DNA of 64,000 nt from Syngnathus acus (taxonomy: Eukaryota; Chordata; Actinopteri; Syngnathiformes; Syngnathidae): assembly GCF_901709675.1 (NCBI RefSeq), contig NC_051097.1, positions 6,860,039 through 6,924,038 of the forward strand, in the 5' to 3' direction. Made by a program: the position numbers and the translations under genes. The notes beneath the pieces were generated by a model. That model was given only the letters and a program-made list of their open reading frames with translations, made no database searches and was not told where the DNA came from. Positions 26,316 to 39,241 of this stretch are shown here, in pieces (position 1 is the stretch's first letter; each line of letters starts with the position of its first letter).

Positions 26316-28521
26316 ATGAATTCTGAGCAATTGTCTGAAGATATCGGGGAACAAAATAACTCCGCAAGCCCAATTTCGACACCAGAAGGGAATGATTTAA
26401 AAAGAGGACTTTTGAAAAGGTTCGTATTTTTACGTTTGCTTGCTTGTCTATAAGTTAGACGGTGTCCTGTTAGGCCATTTCAAAGACTGCCATTTTATTT
26501 CTTTTTAAGCTGTATTGTGTAACATATTTTCTTTATATAATCTATTTATTTACTGTTCAGTTCCAACATACGAGCGACCTAGAGTTGCCTTTCACTTTAA
26601 AAATCATTCTTCTTACAGAACTTCTTTCTCAAAAATGAGGAAAGTACATTCCAACTTCAAATCACCGGTACGTAGCCGCCTCAAATCCAAACATATTTCT
26701 CAAATATAAGGATACGTTTATTTTGTTTACATCACAGGGTCAAATAACTAAGTCTTGTAAAGTTAGTCCTGAAGAAGAGGTGGAAGAGCTTGAGAAAAGG
26801 TCAATGAAGTTGGATACTGAGATTGCACAACTGGAAATGGAGTGAGTACAGTTGCTTTTGAAATTATGAACATGTAATGCAGGTGGCTTATTTGCGTATT
26901 TATTTCAGGGGACAAATAGAAGATAAGACCATGTAATTCATGTTCAGTCTTCAGTCTGTCTAAAGTAAAGTTGTCTTTTGCCAGAGGATACAACGTGGAG
27001 GAGCTGGACTGTCACATTGATATGCTGCATGAGTACAACGACATCAAGGACATTGGACAGTCCCTCTTGGGCAGAATAGGTATGAAAAATGATCATATAC
27101 ACACTGAAGATCAATACTATGATGGATGTACCTCCAGGTATAAAACTAGTGAAGTGTTTCTATGGTTCTGGAAAGTGTCTGGAAATTATTGGATTGACAT
27201 GAACAAAAGAAAATGTATATGCAGAGTACTGATTATGCAACCATGATTCCAGGGGCGAGTTGACCTCTAGCAACATTAAAAACAATGTTTGGGAACATTT
27301 GGGACAGCTGTTTAGAGGAAACACACTTTATGGCTAATATGCAAGCCTGGTAGTATCGCAATTAAACAACCATCTCCTGTAGAATGAATGTCTTTTTCAA
27401 AAAGGTTCATGTTAATTCCAATGAAAATTCTTTGCAATATGGAGAAAGGTATTTTGGGTAATCTCCTTTTGCACCGCTTGTGTAGGAAATTTGGCAAACG
27501 GAAAAATCTCTTTTTTTTGCCATTCATTGAATTAAAATTGAATTGTAATTCTGCAGTCAACCAGTAGAGGCCACTAAAGTATTGTTTTTTCTCCAGAGGA
27601 TTTGAATGAATCCCAAGGGTTACCTTTGTACAGTATTAAGCCTGGCTGAAAATGAGGAAGGTTATCGAATCGAAGACTGTTAGGAAAGTTTGGATGAATC
27701 ATAGGCTTGTCTAGTATGTATCATCAGAGGTGATGGACCTTTTACCCACTTTAGCACATAAAATGTGACAAGATGACATCTCCACCAGTTCTATTTTCGG
27801 TTTCACACATATATATATATACTTCCTATGCTTATCATGACGCATCCAGCATTTTTTGAAAGCTCAATAATGACTTCTTTGTAAATAGAGGTAACATTTC
27901 CCTTCCAGCACAATGGCCCTCATTTACCACTTAGGCACAATCGCCATCTCTGTCCATCATTTCCACACGTGTACAGTCTGACACAAACACACAGAAACTT
28001 CCTCCCTTCGGACTTCGCTCGTTCATTTGTGTTTCACAAAGAGCCCACGCTTGGACACGCCGTTTGACGCGCTACACGGCGTCACTCTGGGGGCCGGCAT
28101 GGGTGGGCGGCCTATAGTGAGAGAATGGTGATGTGAGGAGATGCTCTGCAGCACTCGCCGGAGACAACTGTCACTTTGTCTCTCGCCATGTGCATCTGTC
28201 AGCCACAGCATTGGACATCTTTTTTTCTTTCAAACCACAAATGCACGGGTGTCGAGATGACTTAAACTATGAAAACAAAATGCGGCATGCTTCATCCAGC
28301 ACAAAATAGTTGTTTAAAGCCATTGGGTTGTTGGAACACCCGAGATGTCAGCCTGGTCAGTGTTTTGTAGTTTATTTTAAGAAGACAAGAGGGAGGGGTG
28401 ACCCTGACATGAGTCAAAGGCAGGTTTAACTCCTCCTGCTTTTCTGTGTCTTGCAGCTGCTCTACGCGGGACCACTGTACGAGACCTCTACAGCCACTTT
28501 GGTCTGGAACTGGAGGACTAA
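26316..28521 (+). CDS. swi5: SWI5 homologous recombination repair protein
   Basis: SWI5 pairs with SFR1 (MEI5) to stimulate RAD51 strand exchange in recombinational DNA repair. Exons: 26316-26419, exon 2 ending at 26667, 26738-26841, 26985-27079 and 28457-28521. The conserved C-terminal half is clear: a coiled-coil-like SPEEEVEELEKRSMKLDTE, then GYNVEELDCHIDMLHEYNDI, DIGQSLLGRI, and AALRGTTVRDLYSHFGLELE ending in Asp and TAA. It lines up with the human C terminus. The start of exon 2 is uncertain: the acceptor at 26559-26560 does not keep frame with exon 1, while one at 26581-26582 (exon from 26583) does and gives 150 residues, skipping a PTYERPR stretch. A run of more than 20 A residues follows the stop. 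Confidence 0.9.
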
Positions 28522-31094
28522 CAGTAAAAAAAAAAAAAAAAAAAAAAAGAAAACAGTTTTGAAAAGGTTTGAAAGTATAGCACACAGTTTAAGTTTATTT
28601 GGACAGTCATCTAAACAAGACTCTATGGGACCATAGCTACTTATGTTTATTTATTTTAATAATAGTGTCATTTAAAATATGTTAAAGCATAGCATGTTAT
28701 TGGTTTCAGTTGTCAGCATTTAACAAATAAGCCGCTTTGGATAAAGTTGTGCAGATAGTACAGATCCACAAAAAAGTTTCCTCGTGAAATTAAATCACTA
28801 ATTCAGTTCGGCTCGTCTGACATGTTGAGTATAGACAGAGTCGGTCGGGTGTGTCCTTATCTATCCTGAAACAGTTAGCGGGTTTTCTCCACGAGAGCAG
28901 CACAGGCATTTTTGTGGCCTGTAATAGTGCTGTGTATAGCCCACAATATTCTTGGGTCTACTTTTAAGGCTAAAAGTGATCTTGTGTTCTTATCTTGAGT
29001 CATAGCGGTAGATCCGTCCCAGCAGATAATGTATTAAAATTTATCTCTTTAGACTTTGGTATTGTTGAAGACACCACCAAGACAAAATGTTGATAAGGCA
29101 CTAGTTAAGAGTGACAGTGAGATAAGTGACACTTTGCAATGTGAATGAAAATTGTTTATTAAATTAAAGGTTGATCAACGTTATTAGTTACACTGCACGT
29201 GTTGAAACGTTTCACTTGTTGAATACTAATAATGAAATATTTTAAGGACTGTGTTTCAGGATACTCAAATTATGAGTCCACGCATGCGCATTGGTGAACA
29301 CAGCGACCGTAACGCATGCGCTGTCGGCAGTGCTTGTTAAACTCCCCCCCTAGTTCCGCATCGGGGTCTTTTTCACTACCGGGTGCACAAATGCTCTGTG
29401 TCAATGAACAGCAGCAGCGGGCGGTAACAAGCGGGCAGGCCTCGCCGCATTTTCCTTCCCGTCAAGCTCTTTGCCCCTGCCTAGCCGTGACGTCGGCAAG
29501 AATACAAGACTTCGATTTGTCGAGATCCCTGTCAATCACCGCTTATTCTCACGGCTCTGGCTGCAAGCTGCCCGCGGTGGGCGGGGGCTTGATGCGAAAA
29601 CTATAAGGTCATTTGAATTACGACAACGCGAGGGCTTCATCAAGCAACAATGAAGCTAGAAAACATCGCGCATCGGCATAATGGACGAATGATGCTCGCC
29701 GGGTCAAAGTCGACACGCTCAGCCAGGCCAATCGGAACGGAGGCGCTGTGCTATTAACAAGAGGGAGGAAGATCCCCGGTGCGCGTATTCGTTTCCGTGC
29801 GTCTCAAGCGGCCGTGCGCGAGGCGGAGGAGGAGACCAGCAGCAGGCTGGCCTGTAAGCCGATCAAGAAGCTTCGCGTCTGGGATTTCTTTTTTTTTTGG
29901 CATATTACACGCTGTGACCGGGCCAGGTGAGAGGCGTTTGTGTCCGAGTGCGTGTAACAAAAGATTGACGTGATGATGACCGTGCGCTTGTCCTCTGTCA
30001 ACCTTGTGAGCGATCAGTGCGCTAAACCCATTTGACTGAGAGCTCGTTCGACCGCTTTACGCAGCTCCGGCAGCGATACGGCACATCCGCTGTGTTTTTT
30101 CGCGTTATTATACCGCACCAAGCATCCATCCACCCATCTGTATCATTTGCGTCTCGATTGCGCATGGCAGCACCTTCAGGTTGGACCTGCCCGACCACAC
30201 GATCTCTCGAGGCCCTGTGTAAACGCGCACATGGCATACTCGCTGCCATCCCACAACTGCAATATGATGCTGCGCGCAAATTTCCGGGTGCAACAACAAC
30301 CGCTTACCTCGCCGCTCACATCTACGTTTTAAGGAAGAAGGAAGGCAAAGAGCTGACGAATATCGTCAGAATGCAACCTTCCATGACGCTCGATGATAGC
30401 CCGGCGGCTACGTTTTTTAATGTATATGACTGCATCATGAAAAGTTAACTTCATCCCGAGGTGTCATCGGATACCTTCCCAGCTGTCACTTCACACATGT
30501 GACCTCCACCAGGGAGACTATAGGTTTTCTCTTTTAATCAATTAGCTAAAGATTCTAATTTGGTAGTTTGCCAATATCGAACCTGCATCATTGAGGTTGT
30601 TTGTTCGAGGCTGTTTGATCAATGAGCGAAACACGCACAGAGTTGATTCTTTGATGCTTACTAAGGTTTGAGGTAATTGCGAGGTACTGACGTGCCCCCA
30701 CGATTTGTTTCTAGACATTTATGTGACGGGGCACTCGGGGTGACCGGACGCGCTCTGTCCTCTGGGTGGACGCTATGATCGGGCGGGGTCTGATCGGTGT
30801 CCACTTATAGTGATTCCACTCGTATGCACGGTCCAAAACACCAAATTAATGAATGACATCATGTCGGGTAATCTGACATAACGACAGTCATGAACGCCCC
30901 ACAAAAACTTTTAGGTCAGCTGTGTTACCTTAGAAAAAAATGCAGAGTAGCATTTTAATCCGACCATTTTATTAAGAATGTGTGTTTTGCGGCAATCCAG
31001 CACAATAAAAAGTCTTATCTCATGTAACCTTTCTTCAACTGGGCTGTTTTCTTGTCACACCTTTGACCCTTTGACACGCTTACGTCATTGCAGG
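28522..31094. other. SWI5-SLC27A4 intergenic region and SLC27A4 5' region
   Basis: Short AT-rich SWI5 3' sequence leads into a CpG-rich segment from about 29280 (listed separately), then AT-rich sequence up to the acceptor at 31092-31093 before the SLC27A4 ATG. A 139-codon ORF at 30032-30448 has no recognisable domain. Confidence 0.6.
29280..30450 (+). promoter_or_regulatory. CpG-rich promoter region, probable SLC27A4 5' exon
   Basis: CpG density is visibly higher here than in the flanks. Two NRF1-like palindromes, ACGCATGCGCATTGG (29280-29294) and AACGCATGCGCTG (about 29312-29324), sit at its left edge. A donor-like GGGCCAG|GTGAGAGG at 29926/29927 could end a noncoding first exon. It would splice to the acceptor at 31092-31093, one base before the SLC27A4 ATG. 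That pairing is inferred. Confidence 0.55.
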
Positions 31095-34000
31095 ATGCTG
31101 CGTTTAGCGTGTTGCACAGCCCTGCTGTTTGTCTTGAGGCTGCTGATTGGCCTGCCCTGGTTCCAAGTCCTGCCAGCCATCCTCATCTTCTACCTGGGTA
31201 GCGGAGGATGGCGCTTCCTGCGGATTTTCGTCAAAACAATCGGCAGAGACTTGCAGTAAGTTTTGAGTCAAGTGAATTTAAAAATCCCAGCTTCGCCAGT
31301 GATCATGAAGCAGAAGTATGAATTTCATCTTAGTCATTGGCTTGGATTAAATGACAGAGATTCTTTAGGAACTTTGTGGCAGAGCAGGTTAGTGCATAAT
31401 GGCAGTTGAATAGGAAGAGCAAAACATTCTTCCCTAATGTGATACTGTTGACTGATGTCATCAATCACTCCTTTTGTAAACTAAGCAGTTGTGATTAAGT
31501 GGAAGAAATTGTGAAATTTGAATGGCTGCAGTGGTAACTAGTTTTGCTGATGTAGCAATAATTATATGGCACTCTATTATCGGGACCTTTACACCGTTGC
31601 TGCGTACGTGAAATACCAAGTGCAAGGTTTCCGTTTTGCCCCTCGGACCATCACCTTTTTTATTGCAGGTGTTGTCATCGTCACTATCCTAGATAAAAAA
31701 AAAAAATTATCGTATAGTTGTTTTCTTACCATCATCACACATGAATGGAATCAATTATATCATTGTTTTGATATTAAAAGTTTTTGTTTAAAAGCCTTCT
31801 ATAGATGCCAATGAGTCCTTTTTTTTTTTTTCAGCGCGGCAGTGGTGCTGCTGCGGGTCAAGATGAACGTCAAACGCCACTTACGGCAGAACAACACTAT
31901 CCCCGCCATCTTCGCCGAGACGGTGCGTCGTCACGCCGACAAAACGGCGCTGATCTTCGAAGGCACCGGCGAGACGTGGACCTTCCGACAATTAGACGAG
32001 TACTCCAACCGAGTGGGCAACCTGCTGCTCCAACGCGGCTTTCAAGTACGGCAAATCCAGATTTGTAAACGACTCGCAGTGGTTTGACGTTCACTCCATT
32101 TCTTTGTCTCAACCCTCAGGAGGGCGACGTGGTGGCCGTTTTCATGGAGAACAGGTCCCAGTATGTGGGACTGTGGCTTGGCATGGCCAAGATTGGAGTG
32201 GAGGCCGCCCTCATCAACTTTAATTTGAGACTCGAGGCCTTGGTGCACTGCGTAACCATTTCCAAAGCCAAAGCGGTGGTGTTTGGATCTGAGCTGACTG
32301 ATGGTAAGGAGCGTTTGCTAGCTAGCGGGAAAGCTAGCTGAAACACCGTTGCATCCGTTGACGTGCGTTGCTGAGTGCTTTGGCACGAGACGTTAAGTGG
32401 AGCACAGAAAATGTACGGCGCTCTTATAATATTGGGGGGGCGGGGCCTCGCTTTGGTATCAGCCAATGGAGCTTTTAAATGGCTCATGAAAGAATGATGG
32501 AATGTCAGCACACAACATTCTCTTAAGACTAAAAACAGTGAAAGCGATAAGATTGGGAGTTTGCTTCTGTAGCTGAAAGCGTCTTGAACTCATAGCAAGT
32601 TACTAAGCCTTATTTGAGTCGGTTGCTAAGTGACTTGTTCAGTCTCTGACTAATATTAAGATTTAATTAAATGAACTCTAAACAATTCATAAATGAACAA
32701 ATAACCTTTCCTATGATGTCATTCTCTTACCTGCAGTATTTTTTGCTTTTAAACATTCGAAGCCGCATTACAGTCGGACAACTGCACGCCAGCGTTGTGG
32801 AGTGCTCATAAATTAGTCATTAATGCCTCGTGGCACTTTTTTGAGTGACTGCCCAATGTTAAAATAAAAAAGGTGCTGAAGTCAGCGGTTTTGCAGAGTC
32901 ATTTATTTGATGGCTACTTTGCATCGAATCCTCCACATCTTCTTAATGATTGTATCTGTTTTTAAAATAAGTGCTTTGTTTCCTCCAGCTGTGTCCGAGG
33001 TTCACGTTTCAATGGGGAAGACGGTGCAGATGTTTTGCGCCGGAGATTGGGACCCCAAACGGGTACCTCAGGGTACCGAGTGCCTCGAGCCGCTGCTGGC
33101 CGCTGCCCCGTCGCACCTGCCCAGTCGACCACAACGCTGCTTCACAGGTAAGAAGGCCACGCCAAATCAAATATTTCTGAAACAGTCACGTAGTCGCATC
33201 GGCATGCAGAAAAACCTTTCCACCACTCCCTGTGATCTCACTGCTTTATTTTGCAGATCGCCTCTTCTACATCTACACGTCAGGAACCACCGGGATGCCT
33301 AAAGCGGCCATTGTTGTGCACAGCAGGTAGGAAGCAAGCGGTTTTGATTTATACGTTTGGCTTTTCGTGCACCAAGCACAAAGAGTGCTGCAGCAAACAT
33401 AGTTTTAACTTGACTCTCACATTCCTCTGGTCAAAGGTATTACCGCATGGCCGCTCTGGTGTATTACGGTTTCAGGATGACGCCGGATGACGTCTTGTAC
33501 GACTGCCTTCCACTCTACCACTCTGCAGGTAAACAAGCTTCTGTATTTTGACTTGTTTACAGTAAATAAAAATAAACAGTAAATTAAAAAAAAAAACTTT
33601 TACTGTCCACCTGCTAATGTCTCTGTTGTTGACAGGTAACATTGTGGGGGTGGGCCAGTGTATAATCCATGGCATGAGTGTCGTCATCAGAAAGAAGTTC
33701 TCTGCCTCCCGTTTCTGGGACGACTGCGCTAAGTACAACTGCACTGTAAGTAAGCACACAAGTCATTTATTTTATCTTGAGCATGTTTATTTCCTTCTTT
33801 GAAGGCAGACCCGTGTTCTCTTCTTGTCCTTCAGATTGTTCAGTACATAGGTGAGATTTGCCGCTACCTGCTCAACCAGCCGATACGCGACATGGAAAAA
33901 CGGCACTGTGTGCGCATGGCGCTCGGGAACGGCCTGCGTCAGTCCATATGGGAGGAATTCATGACGCGATTCAACATTCCGCAGATAGCCGAATTCTATG

Positions 34001-35352
34001 GTGCAACTGAGTGCAACTGCAGCTTAGGAAACTTTGACAACAAGGTAGGCGCTTGAGATGTGAGGAACCTGATTGTTTGAGGTCTGGTGAATGGCTGTGT
34101 CACTCGAAGAAAAATTGAAAAACATCCAAAAGTCAATTGCTTGGCACCCGAGGAGTGGGCGGCTGAGCATATTTCAGGGGGGGCTAGTGCCCCTCACATA
34201 ACCCCCTCTAGCTCCGCCAGTGAATGTGAACAGAAAGTTGTTTCCTGACATGGCATGAAGACAAGTTTTGCACCTGTGGTTCTCAATTCTGTTCTTGATC
34301 CTTGGGTGTCCTACAGGTGGGAGCGTGCGGCTTCAACAGTCAAATTCTACCCTTCATCTACCCCATCCGACTCGTAAGGGTAGATGAAGAGACTATGGAG
34401 CTCATCCGAGGGCCCGACGGTGTCTGCATTCCCTGTAAACCCGGTGAGTGGCTTCATCATTTCTGGATACTATTCATGAAAACAAATCTGCTAAGTCCTC
34501 ACTCTCCAAATGTTCATCTGTTTAGGCGAGCCTGGTCAATTGGTGGGCAGGATCATTCAGAATGACCCTCTCCGCAGGTTCGACGGTTATGTCAATCAAT
34601 CGGCAACCAGCAAGAAGATTGCTCAGAGTGTCTTCAAGAAGGGAGACAGTGCTTATTTATCCGGTAAGTGTGTACTGCCTCGACGCTATGCAGTTCTTTG
34701 GGTTTGATATTTTATCTTCTCACCAGGCGACGTGCTGATCATGGATGAGTGCGGCCACATGTACTTCAAGGACAGGACGGGAGACACGTTTCGCTGGAAA
34801 GGAGAGAACGTCTCCACCACCGAGGTGGAAGGGACACTCAGCAGGCTGCTTGACATGAAAGATGTTGTGGTCTATGGGGTGGAAGTACCTGGTAAAATCT
34901 TAATACTGGTTTAAGTCATCTGTTCTGACTTGAAAGGTTCACAGGAAGAATCTCCATTGTTTATTTAGGTGCAGAAGGGAAGGCTGGGATGGCCGCCATC
35001 GCCGATCCAAATCACTCCTCTGACCTGGAAAAGTTTGTGAAGGATCTGGACAAGGCTCTTCCTCCATATGCCAGGCCGGTCTTCCTCCGCTTTCTCCCAG
35101 AAGTCAACAAAACTGGTAAAAGTGCTCCCCTTTTTTTTTTTTCTGTACATTCTCATTCATTTGAAATCCTAACATGTGTTTTCTATCTTGACAGGAACGT
35201 TTAAATTCCAGAAAACGGATCTTCGACGAGAAGGCTTTGACCCTAAAGCGGTGTCAGACAGACTGTACTTCCTGGATTCCAGCAGAGGGCGCTATGTGCT
35301 GCTGGATGAGGAGTTGTACCGCTCCATACTTTCAGGGAAACATAAATTGTGA
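31095..35352 (+). CDS. slc27a4: Long-chain fatty acid transport protein 4 (FATP4 / very long chain acyl-CoA synthetase)
   Basis: FATP4 is a membrane-bound acyl-CoA synthetase that traps long-chain fatty acids as CoA thioesters, acting at ER and plasma membranes. Thirteen coding exons: 31095-31255, 31835-32045, 32120-32303, 32989-33147, 33257-33326, 33437-33528, 33636-33745, 33835-34044, 34317-34443, 34526-34663, 34727-34891, 34969-35115 and 35195-35352. All borders are GT/AG and phases join to 643 residues, the same length as human FATP4. An N-terminal hydrophobic segment (about residues 2-35) is followed by the AMP-binding motif [12 protein letters not shown] (243-254), [16 protein letters not shown] and the FATP/VLACS signature [16 protein letters not shown] (503-518). 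I call it FATP4 rather than FATP1 from its close match and the SWI5 neighbour. It ends SGKHKL where human FATP4 ends EEKL. An AATAAA at 36154-36159 is a likely poly(A) signal. Confidence 0.96.
34150..34225. repeat. Dispersed repeat fragment, GGAGCTAG family
   Basis: GAGTGGGCGGCTGAGCATAT leads into a G-run and ends CCCCCTCTAGCTCCGCCAGT, in an SLC27A4 intron. The right end is the reverse complement of the CACTGG(T/C)GGAGCTAGAGG motif seen at 1431. Confidence 0.5.
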
Positions 35353-38300
35353 TAACGGAGCTTGCCTCGACATCTCCCAACGTGTATGTATGCACACGCT
35401 CACACGCAAACGGATTCAAAAATGAAGATTTGTGATCAAGATGGAAAATTCCAGCAACTGAAATAGCCACATCCCCGGAGCCCCATTTTGGATTGCTACA
35501 ACACACACAGCAGTGCTCTCCCTTCATCCCCTGCTGAAGTCTCCCTAGCGACCCCTTTGGCTACCTCAGTTATAACACATACATGAAGCCAGTAACCAGA
35601 TATATCTGGTAGCTTGAAACCAACCACATTGAGTCTGTTTTTGCTGGACCGCCCAAAAAAAAAAAAAAACAGGACACACATGCACAAACACACACTTGAA
35701 GGATGCTGAGAGGGATTGTGACATCAGAGAAGTCGTCTGTCTTCTTTTTTTTTTTTTTTTGTCTTTTGACTTGCAAAAAGGCTCCAAGTGAGCTTCGTCA
35801 ACTTTGGCTGACACCGGACGACATGTGGAAAAGGCATCAAGTGTTGTGGAGCGCAATACTCGGAAAACACCCCGCAGGAGCTGATGTGATTCAAAGCGTT
35901 TTAGTCAAATAAGTTGCACCAAATATTTTCTTTGTTTACATATTTAATGGGAATGTAAGTTATTTATGTTCGCCATAGCCATCAAAAATGTCATTTTTGT
36001 TTGACAACATCTCTCAAGCTTTATTTGTATGCAGTTGTGCTGCAGAAAGTACATTTTTTGTGAGGTTTGTTTTGTGACTCCAAAGGCGTAATGCAAACAC
36101 ACTGAAACAAAATCGTGACGTAATGAATTTATAGTATCGTTTGAATTACAATGAATAAAGTTGCAATATAACTAGTACATGTGTCAAAATTACAACAATT
36201 CTCATTATGGCTTTTAACATTACGACTTAATCTGTTCTTGCAACATCCCAACTAAGTTCTAGGAACAATGTGATCTTGTTCTAGTAACATTGCAACTTAT
36301 TTCTTGTAATTTCACGACAATTTACGATAATTAGTTTCATTCTTGTAAAGGTACAACTCAATTTTCAGAACCATGCGACTTTTCCGGTCACATTACAATT
36401 AATTTCTCTGAAGGTTATGACGTTGTAACATTCCAAAGCATTTTTTGTGACATTACATTTTGTCCCCCACCCCTTGTTTTGTTTTTTTTGTTTTTTTTTT
36501 TAGTGTGGCCCAAATACTCCTTTGTGCATAACTGACTCTGGCAACGTAACGCTATGCGGCTTTGTTCAGTTAGACAGCACTTTTTGTGTGTCTGTGTTTG
36601 AAGGAAACACATTTTTAATGAACAAGATCCAAAGACGGTTCGAGTAGGAAAAAACTGGGAAAGTCCAAAATGTCTTTATTGTATTTTTTTTTTGCAGTGT
36701 CTGTCATCAGCGGTTGTAAAGGCATGAATGCGCATCGTCAAGCAGTGCCTTACTTGTGATTCGCAGGCCCTGACCCACTGGCATCCAGAAAGTACAAAAT
36801 ATGAAGTGTGGTTCTCAGGGTCGCTTTTTTTTTTTTTTTTTAATTCAGCATCTGTCTCCAAATGTTTTGTCCCTTTTTCTTCTTCAGGTGCACCCACCAA
36901 AACGTCCGGTCCAACTGGCTAAATGATCAAATCCTTCATGTTTATGTTTGTAGCTCTGTTTCATTCCTTGCTCCGTCCAGCAAACATTTTTCCTTTTTAC
37001 ATTCTTGCAACCATAAAAAAAGAGAAGAATGCAAACTGGAGTGGTTTCTTGTCATGCACTTTGAGACGTGTGACAAGAAACCAAACTGCGTTTACCCATC
37101 AGCTGAGTTTTTTTTTTTTTTTTGTCTGCTCCACTTCCTACTGGTAATAATAAAAATGTAAAAAGACGGTGATGGATAGCAACGTTTATCTCATGGGAGC
37201 ACTTGAGGGCTGTAAATGATGCTTCCAAGGGTCAACTTTGACCCATGAAGGGGGCGCGTGACTCAATAGCCTTACAGGAGCAGCACACTAAAATGTATGG
37301 TTTCCATTTTCACATTTTTTTATGATTTTAAATTATTATTTCTGAGAAACTATTAATTATATTTTGATCTGTCAATGTTTGTGTATTTTTCATGTCGTCT
37401 TTGTGTGAAATTTTTGATTTGTGTGATTATTTTTTCACTGTTGGGAAGGGTTCATGCCTAAGTGGAAGACAATCTGCTGCAAACATATATGTGTAAGATT
37501 TCTGAAATGGTCTCATTTTAAGCTAAATAGTTTTTGGAAATTCTGTGTTGGAATTTGACTGAAGGTGTCATGCAGTAAAAGGGAATGCATGTTTTGATTT
37601 TGAGACTTGTAGGATAAAAAGGGGTGCTGCGTTCACAAAAATATCAAATTACAGTACACTTAATAGCCCCTTGTCACATTCTAGTTGAAATCACACTGGT
37701 CATGCAAATTGTGAGTATTTTTGTTGTTTTCATTTTGTTTTGTTTCAATGATGAGCAATCGTTTTAGTGTTATCGAAGGCTTGTGGAGGAGATGTGCACT
37801 CGAGAGACCAACCTATTAGTATACAAACAATTTAAAAAGTATTTTCTTTTTCTTGTGTTGCACTGTGATTCCATGAGTAAATACGAACACATCTAATGAT
37901 TATAATTTATAGGAAATGTCCCTCTACTGGCTTTTGATTGGCCTTTTTAAATGATCGGAATCATCTGTAATATATATTCACCGTTTGTGTTCATCATCCA
38001 ACACACAATTTAAAATTGAAAAGTGATTTAATACAATCTGCGAAACTTCAGTACAAACATTTTGAAGAACTACTGTACTGTATAACATGTTTATGTAGCA
38101 CTCTTGTCTCTCTACCCCAATCAACACGTCCCAACCTTATTCTTGCACTTTTTATTTTTCCCCCATTAATGACATGAAGCGATGCTAGAGAAAGGAAAAA
38201 AAAATTGTACATGAGTGCTTTAAAGCTTTTTTGTTTATTTTGTTTTGAGATATGATGTCCCTGCACAGGTGGCAGCTCTCAGCTCACGCTGTGTGTGTGG

Positions 38301-39241
38301 AATATAAAAGGTGCGTGAAGTGTGCTGTGTGTCTGCGACACACACATCGATGTCCTCTTATCCACCATATTGTTGCATATGTGACTTTCAAGCAAATGAG
38401 AAAGGCTGTTGTGAAAAATGAAAGATCGTGAATAAAACCATGCAAATTCTTGACTCGTTGGTGACATATATCCTTTTCCCATAACGCTCCACTCAAAACA
38501 TGTTCAGAAGATATAAAAAGTCCTTACTCAGCTTTTTTGTTGTTCAAATATTTTCCACTTTAACCTGTACAACTGAGTTTATTATGAGATAATGTAGTTG
38601 CATTAATATGCACACCCTTTTACAACTGGGATGTGGCTGTATTGAGAATTAAGCCTCCCACCATTTAGCGTACCCCAAATGAAGTTCAGATGTTCTAGTA
38701 GGCTTTACCCTGATGTTTGTTTTTCTTTCTTGCAGAAGCCGCTGCTGCTGATAATTCCTTCCACCGTGTCTAAGGCCCAATTCCAGCTGAAGAAAAACAG
38801 TATGATGCCACCACCAACATGGTGTTGATCTTGTGATCAGCAGGTTTGTGTATATCAACACTCATTTACAGCAAAAAAGAATGACCCAATAAGCCCAAAT
38901 CTCATGACACCAAAGCTTTTTGTGCTTGTGAGGTCCCCACATGAACCTCAGCTGATACTCCAAAACCACAAAGCTATGATTTATTGCCCTCACTGAATTG
39001 ATCAGAGCCAGACGCTTGTTTTGGCTTCTCCAACTCTTGGCCCCCGTTTCCTGCTCCCTGCTGCTGCTCAGCCGTGATTGGCTGACCACTGGGTGGGTGG
39101 ATCGCACAGAATAAACAAATGTCGCTGCAGAGAGGATTTGAGTCCACTTGGATCACAACTCGCTCCCGTGCCCCGTTTTTGCAGCTCATCCACCTCACCT
39201 CAGTCCATTATATCCGCTCCCCCGCCCCCCTCCACGCCACC
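35353..39241. other. SLC27A4 3' UTR and intergenic region to the lipocalin cluster
   Basis: The first part is probably SLC27A4 3' UTR, with AATAAA at 36154-36159 and further A-rich signals near 37150. The rest is AT-rich with many T-runs and no recognisable exon. Just before the lipocalin ATG, CATTATATCC at about 39207-39216 could be a TATA-like element, unusually close to the start codon. Confidence 0.55.

Noticed and set aside
30032-30448. 139-codon plus-strand ORF in the CpG-rich region
   Set aside because: No recognisable domain or family pattern. A long open frame is expected by chance in GC-rich DNA, and the stretch probably lies in an SLC27A4 5' intron.
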